From positions 124,001 through 188,000 of the forward strand of contig NZ_JBIWFB010000003.1 of assembly GCF_044762855.1 (NCBI RefSeq): a stretch of 64,000 nt of DNA, given 5' to 3'. This document shows positions 1 to 8,314 of the stretch, in pieces; the stretch's first letter is position 1; each line of letters begins with the position of its first letter. The translations under genes and the position numbers were made by a program. The notes beneath the pieces are model-generated. The model saw nothing but the letters and a program-made list of their open reading frames with translations, did not search any database and was not told where the DNA came from. The DNA comes from Psychrobacillus sp044762855. Lineage in GTDB: Bacteria; Bacillota; Bacilli; Bacillales_A; Planococcaceae.

Positions 1-30
1 TGTATCGTAACTTTTATCTGTTGTAGACAT
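1..30 (-). CDS. 5' end of an unidentified gene, cut by the window edge
   Basis: Only ten codons (MSTTDKSYDT) are present before the window edge. The start is supported by AGGAG at 39-43 on the reverse strand, eight bases ahead of the ATG at 28-30. A second ATG at 35-37 lies almost on the ribosome binding site and is in another frame. The product cannot be identified from ten residues. Confidence 0.45.
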   Translation of the reverse strand, partial: MSTTDKSYDT

Positions 31-120
31 ATGTCATACTCCTTTTTTTCTTTTGATGTATTTAAAGAAGGTTTATTATGGTCGATAAGTAATAGTTTAA
101 CCCGTCACTATATAATTATT

Positions 121-264
121 TCACTCTATATAGTGTTTGCATGCACTGTACTGATCCATATCGACGCATAATCTCCAACGTCCAATTTCTATATTCTGGC
201 TTCGTCGGCAAATATCTTCGTTAAAACTTACTTTTTTTAATTGTTCCTGATTGATTTGTTCCAA
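121..264 (-). CDS. Small hypothetical protein, 47 aa, TTG start
   Basis: A short open frame with a strong ribosome binding site (AAGGAGGG around 271-278) placed correctly before a TTG at 262-264. The frame stays open further upstream, but no ATG in that extension has a good binding site, so the TTG is preferred. The product (MEQINQEQLKKVSF...) is polar, with two cysteines in the second half (C20 and C33) plus one near the end, and no recognisable domain. I do not recognise the family. The nearest gene starts at position 30 on the same strand, so this could be its upstream partner. Support comes from the binding site rather than homology; it may also be a chance frame. Confidence 0.35.
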   Translation of the reverse strand: MEQINQEQLKKVSFNEDICRRSQNIEIGRWRLCVDMDQYSACKHYIE

Positions 265-499
265 TCGAAACCCTCCTTGCTTATATCTAATTTGTATGTC
301 AATTACGACACCCAGTCCAACTAACACTCTTATGATTCTTCATAAAGTGTTTTCGTTGTAAACTTAGACCCCCTTACCAATCACTTAGATCCAAGTTAAA
401 GTAAGAAACTACCTTGAAACTATATTTCCTAAATTCATATCCCTCGGATTCGAAACAAAAATATAATATGTGACATAATTGTGTCAATGATATTCAATT

Positions 500-525
500 A
501 AAACATCTCGAATTCGAGATGTTTT
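500..525. repeat. Perfect 26-bp palindrome in intergenic DNA
   Basis: The two 13-base arms AAAACATCTCGAA / TTCGAGATGTTTT are exactly complementary with no loop, followed by a T-rich stretch to 535. It could be a dyad operator or a bidirectional terminator. The rest of the 345-744 gap holds the second inverted repeat at 574-612 and no convincing gene. Confidence 0.5.
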
Positions 526-573
526 ATACTTTTTTACTGTTTTATAAGGCTAACATAGTGTAGGTCTCTTCCC

Positions 574-612
574 ATTGGAGTAAATTTTACAATTTCAACA
601 ATTTACTCCAAT
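574..612. repeat. 13-bp inverted repeat with 13-nt loop
   Basis: Arm ATTGGAGTAAATT (574-586) is perfectly complementary to 600-612. There is no T-tract on either side, so it does not look like an intrinsic terminator. A cruciform, RNA hairpin or operator is possible; no function can be assigned. Confidence 0.45.
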
Positions 613-744
613 CCTTCTTGTGTTAGTAGCTAATCAGGAAAAAAGTTAACTACTAGTTTCTTTTTTATGAGTGTATTAAATTCAGTCACTCATTTCACCA
701 TAAAAAGATTTAATAATTACAGAGGCAGTATTTCGACTTAGGTC

Positions 745-772
745 AAAAACGCCTGTGATAACAGGCGTTTTT
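745..772 (-). terminator. Rho-independent terminator of the FMN reductase operon
   Basis: A 12-bp stem (ACAGGCGTTTTT against AAAAACGCCTGT) with loop GATA ends in a T-run when read on the reverse strand, starting six bases after the reductase stop codon. Confidence 0.85.
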
Positions 773-777
773 CAGGA

Positions 778-1344
778 CTAAAAGCCATATTCGTCTTCTT
801 TTGCCTTACGAATCATACTATCTGCGTTAAAAGTTTGTACTGTGTCATCAACCAAACGGTCTAAGCGGAAAAGAATATCATCGTTTATGATTTCTTTGCG
901 TAAAAAGTCTTTTTCTACAATAAATACATACGTTGGAACGATGTGAGCCTTCATATACGCTAAGATAGGTTTTAATTGTTGCTCTACCATTAAATAATGC
1001 TTTGCCGTCCCTGCAGTTACGACCATACTTACGACCTTGTCACGGAATGCATTAACTGGCAGTAGATCAAAGATATTTTTTAATGTTGCCGGAATCGATG
1101 CTTGGAAGGTCGGGGTCCCGATAATAATGGCATCTGAAAACATAATTGTCTCTGTAACGTATTTTGTGTCTCCCTCATATTCAAAGTAATTACGTCCATC
1201 ACTAAATTCCAATTTATAGTCAGCTAAATCCAGTAGTATAACCTCATGTTCAGGATATTTTTGTTCAAGCAGTTCCACTGTTTTTAGCATTGCAGTTTTA
1301 GTTTTAGAGCCAACGATAGAACCGGCTAGCGCTACGATTTTCAT
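778..1344 (-). CDS. NADPH-dependent FMN reductase (flavodoxin-fold oxidoreductase)
   Basis: 188 residues. The N-terminus MKIVALAGSIVGSKT is the phosphate-binding loop of the SsuE/NADPH-dependent FMN reductase family, and the GTPTFQASIPATLKNIFDLL segment (about residues 76-95) is the conserved flavin-binding region. Such enzymes reduce FMN with NAD(P)H and pass FMNH2 to a partner monooxygenase. The gene lies 48 bp downstream of a luciferase-like monooxygenase on the same strand and ends in a strong terminator, so the two probably form one transcript and one two-component system. It is likely controlled through the MarR-type operator at 2513-2534. The physiological substrate of the pair is unknown; related pairs desulfonate alkylsulfonates or act on quinones or heterocycles. 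Confidence 0.85.
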   Translation of the reverse strand: MKIVALAGSIVGSKTKTAMLKTVELLEQKYPEHEVILLDLADYKLEFSDGRNYFEYEGDTKYVTETIMFSDAIIIGTPTFQASIPATLKNIFDLLPVNAFRDKVVSMVVTAGTAKHYLMVEQQLKPILAYMKAHIVPTYVFIVEKDFLRKEIINDDILFRLDRLVDDTVQTFNADSMIRKAKEDEYGF

Positions 1345-1392
1345 AAGATAATCTCTCCCTACTTTATAAATAATTTATGGAATTCCCTTTAC

Positions 1393-2448
1393 TTAATAGG
1401 CTGTATATTTTTTAATTGCTGGAATAATTTCATTCCCTATGATTTCAATGTTTTTCATAACTTTCTTAAAAGGAACGCCACCAAAGTCAAGTTGTGCCAT
1501 AAAACGTTGCATACCGTAAAGCTCATATTGGTAAAGCATTTTTTCGATAATTTGTTGGGTGCTACCAACCATTAATGCATCACGTATATCAGGTGCTTGA
1601 GCAAATTGTTGTTTTGGATAACCACCACCACGAATGGCTTGGAATCCCCCATTAATATGTGGGTACATTCCTTGTAATGCTTCTTGTGTTGTATCTGCTA
1701 CGTAAAATAAGCTTGTTGTTGCGATTGGTAATGCTTTGGGATCAAAGCCACTGCGTTCCGCTGCTTCACGATAGGCTTCAACAGAAGGCTTAAAGTTCAT
1801 TGCTGGTCCACCTAATGTAGTTAGCATCATAGGAATTCCCATATAACCTGCTTTAATGGCACTTGCTGGTGGCCCTCCTACAGCACGCCAAATTGGAAGT
1901 GATCCATTTTTTGGTTGCGGCAGAATTTCTGCATTTTGTAGTGACGGACGGTATTCACCTTGCCATGTGATACGCTGTTCTTCATTTATTTTTTTTAGTA
2001 GCTCTAATTTCTCTTCAAATATTTCCTCATAATCTTGTAGATCAACCCCAAGTAAGTGGTAAGCACCTACACGAGATCCACGACCAGCGACGATCTCTGC
2101 ACGACCATCTGAAATTAAATCGATTGTGGCGAAATCCTCATAAACACGTACAGGATCAGAAACACTTAGTACTGTTGCTGAGCTAGTAATTTTAATCTTT
2201 TTTGTCGCTTGTGCAATGGCTCCTAAAACAACAGTATGTGCTTGTGTAGTGAAGTACGTTTGGTGACTCTCACCGACACCAAATACATCAATACCTGCTT
2301 GTTCTGCTAGTTTACTTGCTTCAATAAGTTCATTGATTCGTTGTTGGGCTGAAATTTGTTCACCTGTTAGTGGGTTGGGAATATGATCCCCCAATGAATA
2401 TAGTCCAAATTCCAGGCCTTTTGTTGTATCGATGCGATATGCTTCCAT
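1393..2448 (-). CDS. LLM-class flavin-dependent monooxygenase (bacterial luciferase-like)
   Basis: 351 residues from the preferred start MEAYRIDTTKGLEFG; the frame is open 27 codons further upstream, but AAAGGAG lies eight bases before this ATG. The sequence shows the luciferase-like TIM-barrel pattern: an N-terminal strand, EASKLAEQAGIDVFGVGESH (about 42-61) and the VAGRGSRVGAYHLLG substrate/flavin loop (about 120). These enzymes use FMNH2 supplied by a reductase to oxygenate their substrates, and the downstream gene encodes just such a reductase. The MarR operator at 2513-2534 sits between this start and the end of the marR gene, indicating its own regulated promoter. YhbW-like proteins of Bacillus are the closest group I recognise; the substrate is unknown. 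Confidence 0.85.
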   Translation of the reverse strand: MEAYRIDTTKGLEFGLYSLGDHIPNPLTGEQISAQQRINELIEASKLAEQAGIDVFGVGESHQTYFTTQAHTVVLGAIAQATKKIKITSSATVLSVSDPVRVYEDFATIDLISDGRAEIVAGRGSRVGAYHLLGVDLQDYEEIFEEKLELLKKINEEQRITWQGEYRPSLQNAEILPQPKNGSLPIWRAVGGPPASAIKAGYMGIPMMLTTLGGPAMNFKPSVEAYREAAERSGFDPKALPIATTSLFYVADTTQEALQGMYPHINGGFQAIRGGGYPKQQFAQAPDIRDALMVGSTQQIIEKMLYQYELYGMQRFMAQLDFGGVPFKKVMKNIEIIGNEIIPAIKKYTAY

Positions 2449-2512
2449 AGTTAATTCTCCTTTATTTGTTTTAATTTTTCTTCCATTCATGATTCTTTCG
2501 TTCTTTCTCCCT

Positions 2513-2534
2513 ATCACTTTACTAGTCAAGTGAT
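2513..2534. promoter_or_regulatory. MarR-type operator before the monooxygenase gene
   Basis: Arms ATCACTT and AAGTGAT (2513-2519, 2528-2534) enclose TACTAGTC. The site matches 3018-3039 at 21 of 22 positions. It lies just downstream of a plausible reverse-strand -10 (TACAAA, near 2535-2540), where repressor binding would block transcription. Confidence 0.75.
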
Positions 2535-2547
2535 TTTGTAAAAAAAA

Positions 2548-3003
2548 TTACCTATTCAGCAATTTCTTTTTTTCGCTATTTTTTTGTACACGAGATATGA
2601 GACTAAACAATACTTTTTGTTCTTCTTTTGATAAACAATCATCAAAGAAAGAGGATTGAAATGCAAGCTGAGCTTCAAATGCATTATCCAGTTTTTCTTG
2701 GCCTTTTTTCGTTATCGAGATTGTTTTTATTTTCCAATCTTGCTTCCGTTCGATTAGCCCTTCTTTTTCAAGACGAGTGAGCATACGCGAAATACCGCCT
2801 TGTGTCACCGTAATTTTCTCTGCGAGCTCACTTTGCGTTAATGGTTGGTAGGTTGATATTTGCATTAATACATCAAATTGTGCAGTCGTAAGATCAAATT
2901 TCTTTAAAAAATCATTGGATAACAAGTTACTTTGATGTGTGAATCGAGTGAGCCGCAACCAAATTAATGAACCACGAGTATTTTTGAGCATATTGTTTAT
3001 CAC
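2548..3003 (-). CDS. MarR-family transcriptional regulator
   Basis: 151 residues with a winged helix-turn-helix: LTQSELAEKITVTQGGISRMLTRLEKEGLIERK (about residues 55-87) is the helix-turn-helix and recognition helix, followed by the wing (KIKTISITKKGQEKL) and C-terminal dimerisation helices. MarR proteins bind short palindromes as dimers and usually release DNA when they meet a phenolic, quinone or oxidant ligand. The gene is on the same strand as the monooxygenase/reductase pair, which starts 100 bp downstream of its stop. Near-identical 22-bp inverted repeats precede both units, so it probably represses itself and the pair. No cysteine is visible in the sensing region, so ligand rather than thiol sensing is more likely. 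Confidence 0.9.
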   Translation of the reverse strand: MINNMLKNTRGSLIWLRLTRFTHQSNLLSNDFLKKFDLTTAQFDVLMQISTYQPLTQSELAEKITVTQGGISRMLTRLEKEGLIERKQDWKIKTISITKKGQEKLDNAFEAQLAFQSSFFDDCLSKEEQKVLFSLISRVQKNSEKKKLLNR

Positions 3004-3017
3004 TACCTTTCTTCACC

Positions 3018-3039
3018 ATCACTTTACTACTCAAGTGAT
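3018..3039. promoter_or_regulatory. MarR-type operator before the regulator gene (autoregulation)
   Basis: Arms ATCACTT / AAGTGAT with centre TACTACTC, one base different from 2513-2534. It starts 15 bases upstream of the marR ATG. A weak reverse-strand promoter (TTGAAT, 16 bp, CATTAT) lies immediately before it. Confidence 0.75.
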
Positions 3040-3359
3040 AATAATGCAACAAAAATGTTTGAATTCAAGGTATTTTTATTTTGAGGGGCAAACATAACAG
3101 ACGCTTCCTTTCTTATACTAAGTCTTTGAATCACCCTGTTTCGTTAATTGCTGATTTGTTCCACCCATACTAAAAAGAAATGACAGTTTTTTTTAATTAA
3201 TAAACCAGATTTAGTAAAGGTATGTTTAGAAAAATCTTCAAATGTTTTTTATAACACTATTTACTTAAAGTAATTAGATATTTTTTTGATACAATTTTTG
3301 CAAAATGACCCTATTTACTTGTAAAGATATGTACAATAGTAGTGGTACATTTCACTGAG

Positions 3360-3780
3360 ATGTTAAATGCGTTAAATCAAAAGTTGAATGATTACGATTC
3401 TTTACTTTAACAAAACATAGACTTATCTAAAAAGAAAACCAAATTAAAGGACTCATTCCCCAAAGTAGGAAGTGGATTGGTTGAAGCCAGTTCTGGAATG
3501 GTCACTGTCGCTCTCCTAGCTAAACTCTTCGGGATCACCTCTTCATTGACCTTTTCCATCACCCAAAATCTCTTCCCAGTTCTGAACTAGTGCGTTTTTA
3601 TAGGAACTAGGGCAAAGACTTCGCTCTTGGCAGTGCATCACATGCTGTGCAATCATCGACTACGCTTGTTGTGTCATTAATAGACAAGGGAAAAGAGGAG
3701 ATACTATTTAAAAGCCTCTTTAATTGGTTTAAATTTTCATGTAAACATTACTAAAAATAACGGAAGGAAACTCTCCTTTA
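3360..3780 (+). other. Intergenic stretch with a decayed coding remnant
   Basis: The 3040-3812 gap contains a forward frame from an ATG at 3360 interrupted by TAA at 3408-3410, then open to about 3590 (segment VGSGLVEASSGMVTVALLAK and onwards). Its composition is protein-like rather than random. I do not recognise the family. It could be the remnant of a membrane protein or transposase; no intact gene is seen here. Confidence 0.3.
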
Positions 3781-3812
3781 TATTAGAATAGAAAAGAAAT
3801 GGGGATTCCGAC

Positions 3813-5510
3813 ATGTGGGATTTACTAGTACAAATGCTATCAAGAATGACACTCATTATTACGATTGCTTTCCTCATTACACGTTTGCGCATTTTTAGAC
3901 AGATGATTTATCGAGATCTAAATATCAAAGACAGTTTTATCATGATTATGCTCTTTGGTTTATTTGGTGTAATCGGAAATTATACGGCCATCGTCGTCAA
4001 TCCAGAAGCACATATGATTTCCAACTTGTGGAATCCTGCGCTTGAAATGGACAATGCTATTGCCGATACACGCAATATCGGCATCATCATAGGTGGCTTG
4101 GTAGGCGGTCCAGTAGTTGGGCTTGGGTCGGCATTGATTGCTGGTGGACATCGTCTCATTATGGGAGGATTTATTAGCGATGCTACTTTCTTCACCTCAC
4201 TTATTGGTGGCGGATTGGCAGGGCTGTTTGGTCGTAAATTGCGAGGCCTAGGCTTAATGCGGCCATTTCCAATGTTTGGTAGTGGTCTTTTGATCCTTCT
4301 CATTCAAATTTTGCTTATCCCCTTGTTTGCTTCCCAGCACAGTACCGCTCTTCATTTGATCAGTTATACTGGGATACCTATTATCATCATTAATAGTATC
4401 GGAATCTGGATCTGTGCCATTGTTTTTAATAGCGTTATTCAAGATGAGGAACATTCACGCGCCAGTCAAACGGCAACTGCACTCTCGATTGCAAATCAGA
4501 CGTTGACACTTTTTCGCCAAGGATTAAACGAATCCTCTGCGACAAAAGCGACGAAGATCATCCAGCAGTTAACAAACGTTGACGATGTGGCAATCACACG
4601 GGGCATTAGAGAGCTTGCACATACGGGCGGACCTAGCAGCCAATCTGAAATAAAATATAGAGAGCTCGTATTTAAAACCGGGAAGATGGAAAGCGCTCAC
4701 TCCTCAGAGTATGAGTTTATTATTTTTCCGTTAATTGTTAAAAAGAAAACGATTGGGACCCTAACATTTTACTTTAACCATCCATTTCACGTAACATCTG
4801 TAGATCGGGAAATGGCTGAAGGGCTCAGCAATCTGTTTTCCAGTCAATTGGAGTTGGGCGAGGTTGAACGTTATAATCACTTGTTGCAGGATGCTGAAGT
4901 AAAAGCGCTTCATGCTCAGATTCACCCGCATTTTTTGTTCAATGCTTTAAATACAATTGTGGCGCTATGCCGAATGGATCCTTTGCTAGCACGTCAATTG
5001 CTGCTCCATTTATCGACCTTTTTAAGGAATAATTTAAGGGGACTTACAGATCGTCTTGTTCGTGTTGAAAAAGAGTTGGAAAATGTCCACGCTTATTTCG
5101 CATTAGAAAACGCCCGGTTTCCGGATAAGTTTGAGCTTACCATTGAAATGGATTCACATCTGAATAATGCGCTCATCCCCCCCTTCATACTGCAGCCGCT
5201 TGTTGAAAATGCTATTACACATGGAGAGTTAAAAGACCTAGGAGGAATTGGAAAAATCCGCATTGATATTAAACAAGAAGAAGCGAAACTGCTATTAACC
5301 GTTACAGATAACGGGGTTGGCGTACCACCAGAAAGGCTTGCTGATTTAGGTCAGCGTGTTGTCAATTCAATGAAAAACGGCAGCGGATCTGCGCTATTCA
5401 ATATTAAAGAACGCTTAACTGCACTATTTAGTCAAGATGCCACTTTTAAAATGGAAAGTAAGCAAGGACAAGGAACAACCATTTTTATCACATTACCGAT
5501 ACACTTTTAA
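3813..5510 (+). CDS. lytS: Sensor histidine kinase, LytS family
   Basis: 565 residues. The first 210 or so form the 5TM-5TMR_LYT membrane sensor (GLFGVIGNYTAIVV; the GGLVGGPVVGLGSALIAGGH motif typical of LytS). A GAF-like cytoplasmic region follows (about 220-345), then the His_kinase domain with the phospho-accepting histidine in HAQIHPHFLFNALNTI (about 367-382) and a HATPase_c domain (QPLVENAITHG; DNGVGVPPERL). LytS-type kinases sense extracellular small metabolites such as pyruvate or the membrane state and phosphorylate a LytTR regulator. The response regulator gene starts 10 bases after the stop, so the two are co-transcribed. The ATG has only a weak binding site (GGGG, eight bases away). 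The convergent YfcC transporter gene is a likely target by analogy with the LytST-controlled pyruvate transporter PftAB of B. subtilis. Confidence 0.9.
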   Translation: MWDLLVQMLSRMTLIITIAFLITRLRIFRQMIYRDLNIKDSFIMIMLFGLFGVIGNYTAIVVNPEAHMISNLWNPALEMDNAIADTRNIGIIIGGLVGGPVVGLGSALIAGGHRLIMGGFISDATFFTSLIGGGLAGLFGRKLRGLGLMRPFPMFGSGLLILLIQILLIPLFASQHSTALHLISYTGIPIIIINSIGIWICAIVFNSVIQDEEHSRASQTATALSIANQTLTLFRQGLNESSATKATKIIQQLTNVDDVAITRGIRELAHTGGPSSQSEIKYRELVFKTGKMESAHSSEYEFIIFPLIVKKKTIGTLTFYFNHPFHVTSVDREMAEGLSNLFSSQLELGEVERYNHLLQDAEVKALHAQIHPHFLFNALNTIVALCRMDPLLARQLLLHLSTFLRNNLRGLTDRLVRVEKELENVHAYFALENARFPDKFELTIEMDSHLNNALIPPFILQPLVENAITHGELKDLGGIGKIRIDIKQEEAKLLLTVTDNGVGVPPERLADLGQRVVNSMKNGSGSALFNIKERLTALFSQDATFKMESKQGQGTTIFITLPIHF

Positions 5511-5520
5511 TAGGAGATAG

Positions 5521-6261
5521 ATGGATATGTTACAAGCTTTTATCGTAGAAGACGAACAATTTGCACGAGAAGAATTAAAGTATTTATTAACCGAAACAGG
5601 CGATATAGAAATCATCGGTGAATCTGAAACGATGCATGAGGCGCTATGGGATATTAATAATCTTCAACCGGATGTTGTGTTTCTAGACATCGAGCTTGCC
5701 AAAGGGAATGGATTGGAACTGGCCAAACAATTTATACATATGAAAAAGCAGCCGATGATTGTATTTGCAACGGCTTACGATGAATATGCGCTCGAGGCAT
5801 TTAATCTCGATGCAGTTGATTACATTGTCAAACCAATCGATGAAACAAGACTGCGCAAAACCGTAGACAAATTACTAACACATGCTCAGTTCCATAATGA
5901 TCCGCAAAAGCAAAAAAGTACTCAGCCGCAAGGAACCAAAACAATTCCGGCAAAAGACGGAGATCGAATGATTATTGTCCAGGCAGATGAGATTTACTAT
6001 ATCGGAACAGAAAACCGCCAATCTTTCATTAAAACCGCTCATCACAAATATGAATCGGATTTATTGCTTTATCAATTGATTGAAAAACTAGGTGACGACT
6101 TTTTACAAGTACATCGGGGATACATTGTCAATGTCAAGTATGTTTCTGCCATGGAACCATGGTTTAACCGTGCCTATAATTTATTTTTAAAAGACGGTTC
6201 AAAAGTACCCGTCAGCCGCTCCTTTGCCAAAAACGTTATGCAAAAATTAGGATTTAAATGA
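5521..6261 (+). CDS. lytT: LytTR-family response regulator, LytT/LytR type
   Basis: 246 residues. An N-terminal receiver domain has the phospho-acceptor aspartate in VVFLDIELAKGNG (about D56), the acidic pair VEDEQ near the start and the conserved lysine in YIVKPID. A LytTR DNA-binding domain follows at about 140-246 (ADEIYYIGTENRQSF; FLQVHRGYIVN; PVSRSFAKNV). LytTR proteins bind pairs of direct repeats about one to two helical turns apart and usually activate transcription. The gene follows lytS with a 10-bp gap. The start is either ATG 5521 or ATG 5527; AGGAG at 5512-5516 is better spaced for the second. A candidate binding site lies upstream of the YfcC gene (7961-7987). Confidence 0.92.
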   Translation: MDMLQAFIVEDEQFAREELKYLLTETGDIEIIGESETMHEALWDINNLQPDVVFLDIELAKGNGLELAKQFIHMKKQPMIVFATAYDEYALEAFNLDAVDYIVKPIDETRLRKTVDKLLTHAQFHNDPQKQKSTQPQGTKTIPAKDGDRMIIVQADEIYYIGTENRQSFIKTAHHKYESDLLLYQLIEKLGDDFLQVHRGYIVNVKYVSAMEPWFNRAYNLFLKDGSKVPVSRSFAKNVMQKLGFK

Positions 6262-6290
6262 GCGACTATTGCTTTGTCTGGCCAAAAATA

Positions 6291-6327
6291 AGAAGTAGGC
6301 TAACCTTTGTTTGATTAGCCTACTTCT
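6291..6327. terminator. Stem-loop between lytT and the transporter gene
   Basis: A 13-bp perfect stem AGAAGTAGGCTAA / TTAGCCTACTTCT with an 11-nt loop, 30 bp after the lytT stop. On the forward strand it lacks a T-run (CCCATC follows), but on the reverse strand TATTTTT follows. Probably part of a shared termination region. Confidence 0.55.
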
Positions 6328-6347
6328 CCCATCACCGAACGTATTAT

Positions 6348-6383
6348 AAAAAAAAGCACCCATATGCATGGATGCTTTTTTTA
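6348..6383. terminator. Bidirectional terminator
   Basis: The AAAAAAAGCA / TGCTTTTTTT arms with an inner CCAT/ATGG stem give T-runs in both directions. It lies just past the stop of the transporter gene on the reverse strand and after lytT on the forward strand. Confidence 0.8.
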
Positions 6384-6389
6384 CAATTA

Positions 6390-7829
6390 TTATGACCAAC
6401 CAATTAATTGGGCGATGACAAGTACGACAATAGAAATTCCAGCCCATATTAAGAATAATGGATAGAAGAAACGAATCCACGTTTGCCATTTTACTCCTGC
6501 AATCGCTAATGCTGCCATGAAGTATCCGCTTGTCGGGTAGAAAATATGTGTAAATCCATCTCCAAGCTGATAAGCAAGAACAGCGGTTTGTCTTGTTACT
6601 CCAACCATGTCTGCAAGCGGTGCCATAATCGGCATTGTTACGAGTGCTTGTCCACTGCCGGACGAAATAACAAAGTTGATAAGAACTTGTACAACATACA
6701 TACCAACTGCTGCTAATGCTGGCGGCAAATCACCAACGACCGCACCAAGTGCATGGACAATCGTATCCATAATGTTACCGTCCTCTAGTACAACAGCGAC
6801 CGCTCGGGCAAGTCCAACGATGAACGCACCCATTAAAACATCTTTAAAACCTTGATTAAATGCTTCGCAAATATCTCCGACTTTCAGACCAGAAATAATC
6901 CCTACGACGATTCCCATAATGATAAAGAGTCCCGCCATTTCAACCATAAACCAACCTCTTGAAATGACACCGTATACAAGTACTGCGAAGAATACAAGTG
7001 CTACAATCGCTGCCCACTTTTGTCTTGCTGTAGCAGGAATTGCTTCAGCTTTACCCACATTGTTATACAATGAGCGTTTTTCCATATCATCTTCATACAC
7101 AAGACTGTTCTTTGGATTTTTTTTGATTTTCTTTGCGTAATGGGTAATGAATAAAATTGCTGCTGTAACCGTCACGATAAATACGATTAAACGTAATCCA
7201 AGACCAGAGAAAACCGGCAGTCCCGATAACTTCTGTCCAAGTCCTGTGTTAATCGGATTTAATACTCCTGCTGTAAACCCGACAACGGTCCCACAAAGTG
7301 CAATAGCTGCTGCTGTTATGGAATCGTAACCAAGCGCAATAATCAGCGGCATGATTACTGGAATATAAACGAGCGATAATTCAGCTGTTCCGATCAATGT
7401 AGCTATCAATGCGAATACTGTTGTTAAAACAGGAATGAGCATAATACTTTGATTCGCAAATTTCCTTGCTAGTTTATCAACCGCAATTTCAATAATTCCT
7501 GTACGTCTAAGTACCATGAACATTCCACCAATGATAAAGGTGAAGAATACAACTTCTCCCGCATCGATCAACCCTCGAGGAATAACTGTTATAAAGTCCT
7601 GAATACCTACTGGTGTCTGATCAACATATTGAAAGGAATTTGGATCGATGGTCGTTCTGCCATCTGGTCCTGGCACACGTTCAAACTCCCCCGCTGGGAT
7701 AAAATATGTGGTCAATGCCGCTAACGCACTAAAGACAAATAAAATAACATAAATATGCGGCATCTCAAATTTCTTCTTATTCTTTTCTGGCTGCTGTTCT
7801 TCTCTATTCAGCTGCTGTGTATTTGGCAC
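6390..7829 (-). CDS. YfcC-family transporter (C4-dicarboxylate/arginine-ornithine type)
   Basis: About 479 residues from a GTG start (VPNTQQLNREEQQ) chosen because GGAGG lies seven bases before it; the longer frame has no binding site. After a charged N-terminus come roughly 12 membrane segments: EMPHIYVILFVFSALAALTT (first), VVFFTFIIGGMFMVLRRTGI, AELSLVYIPVIMPLIIALGY, INFVISSGSGQALVTMPIMA and YQLGDGFTHIFYPTSGYFMA are typical of the YfcC/DcuC-like family (PF03606). Family members move C4-dicarboxylates or amino acids, but the substrate here is unknown. The gene converges on lytST. Its promoter has a good -10 but a poor -35, with a direct repeat upstream, which fits activation by LytT. Confidence 0.85.
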   Translation of the reverse strand: MPNTQQLNREEQQPEKNKKKFEMPHIYVILFVFSALAALTTYFIPAGEFERVPGPDGRTTIDPNSFQYVDQTPVGIQDFITVIPRGLIDAGEVVFFTFIIGGMFMVLRRTGIIEIAVDKLARKFANQSIMLIPVLTTVFALIATLIGTAELSLVYIPVIMPLIIALGYDSITAAAIALCGTVVGFTAGVLNPINTGLGQKLSGLPVFSGLGLRLIVFIVTVTAAILFITHYAKKIKKNPKNSLVYEDDMEKRSLYNNVGKAEAIPATARQKWAAIVALVFFAVLVYGVISRGWFMVEMAGLFIIMGIVVGIISGLKVGDICEAFNQGFKDVLMGAFIVGLARAVAVVLEDGNIMDTIVHALGAVVGDLPPALAAVGMYVVQVLINFVISSGSGQALVTMPIMAPLADMVGVTRQTAVLAYQLGDGFTHIFYPTSGYFMAALAIAGVKWQTWIRFFYPLFLIWAGISIVVLVIAQLIGWS

Positions 7830-7895
7830 GATGACCCCTCCGGAAATGTGAATTATATGACCAAATAAATGCAAACAATTTGGGATACAAAACAC

Positions 7896-7990
7896 ATTAT
7901 AATCGGGGAAATATTGCCTCGGCTGTTTTTATAACCAAGTGCCCATATTTAGAACAAAAGGTACATGGTCTGTAACGAAAAGTACATATT
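7896..7990 (-). promoter_or_regulatory. YfcC promoter with candidate LytTR direct repeats
   Basis: On the reverse strand, ATGTACTTTTCGTT and ATGTACCTTTTGTT recur exactly 21 bp apart (GTACAT at 7961-7966 and 7982-7987 on the forward strand), the spacing LytTR dimers use. Downstream is a consensus -10 TATAAT (7896-7901) but no -35 hexamer at the right distance, as expected for an activator-dependent promoter. The leader from here to the GTG is about 65 nt. Confidence 0.55.
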
Positions 7991-8314
7991 TGGGGGTTGA
8001 ATTCACTTGAGCCATATGATTTTTTGTGGATTAATCCATGGAAGAAGTTAGATCTATCATCTAGCAAAATAACGAAATCTCCCCCTAAATTAGTTGTAGG
8101 GAGTGTATCTTTAAACGAGTAAACATTCCATGTGGGTACGCCAATTTTTACCCAGGAGAAGCGAGTTGCAACGCAGTGAATGAGGAAGCAGAAGGTACGT
8201 TAGTTATTGGTTACTTTCATAGACGATTAGCTATTAAAATAAGTAATAAACCTTCGGGATCGAAAATAATCCGCCCCGAAAGTTTACTTTTACAATTTGT
8301 ATCATTCAACAAAT
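7991..8314. other. Intergenic region without a clear gene
   Basis: A forward open frame near 8105-8322 (contains YANFYPGEASCNAVNEEAEG) reads like protein sequence but has no start signal and is preceded by fragments in other frames, suggesting a decayed gene. There is no clear terminator for the permease gene apart from a weak CTTTCGGG / CCCGAAAG pairing near 8249-8282. Confidence 0.25.

Noticed and set aside
3980..4454. Reverse frames within lytS
   Set aside because: They overlap the membrane domain of a well-supported gene and have no start signals.
7991..8314. Intact gene in the gap before the NCS1 permease
   Set aside because: Protein-like fragments occur in more than one frame without a start signal; too weak to call a gene.
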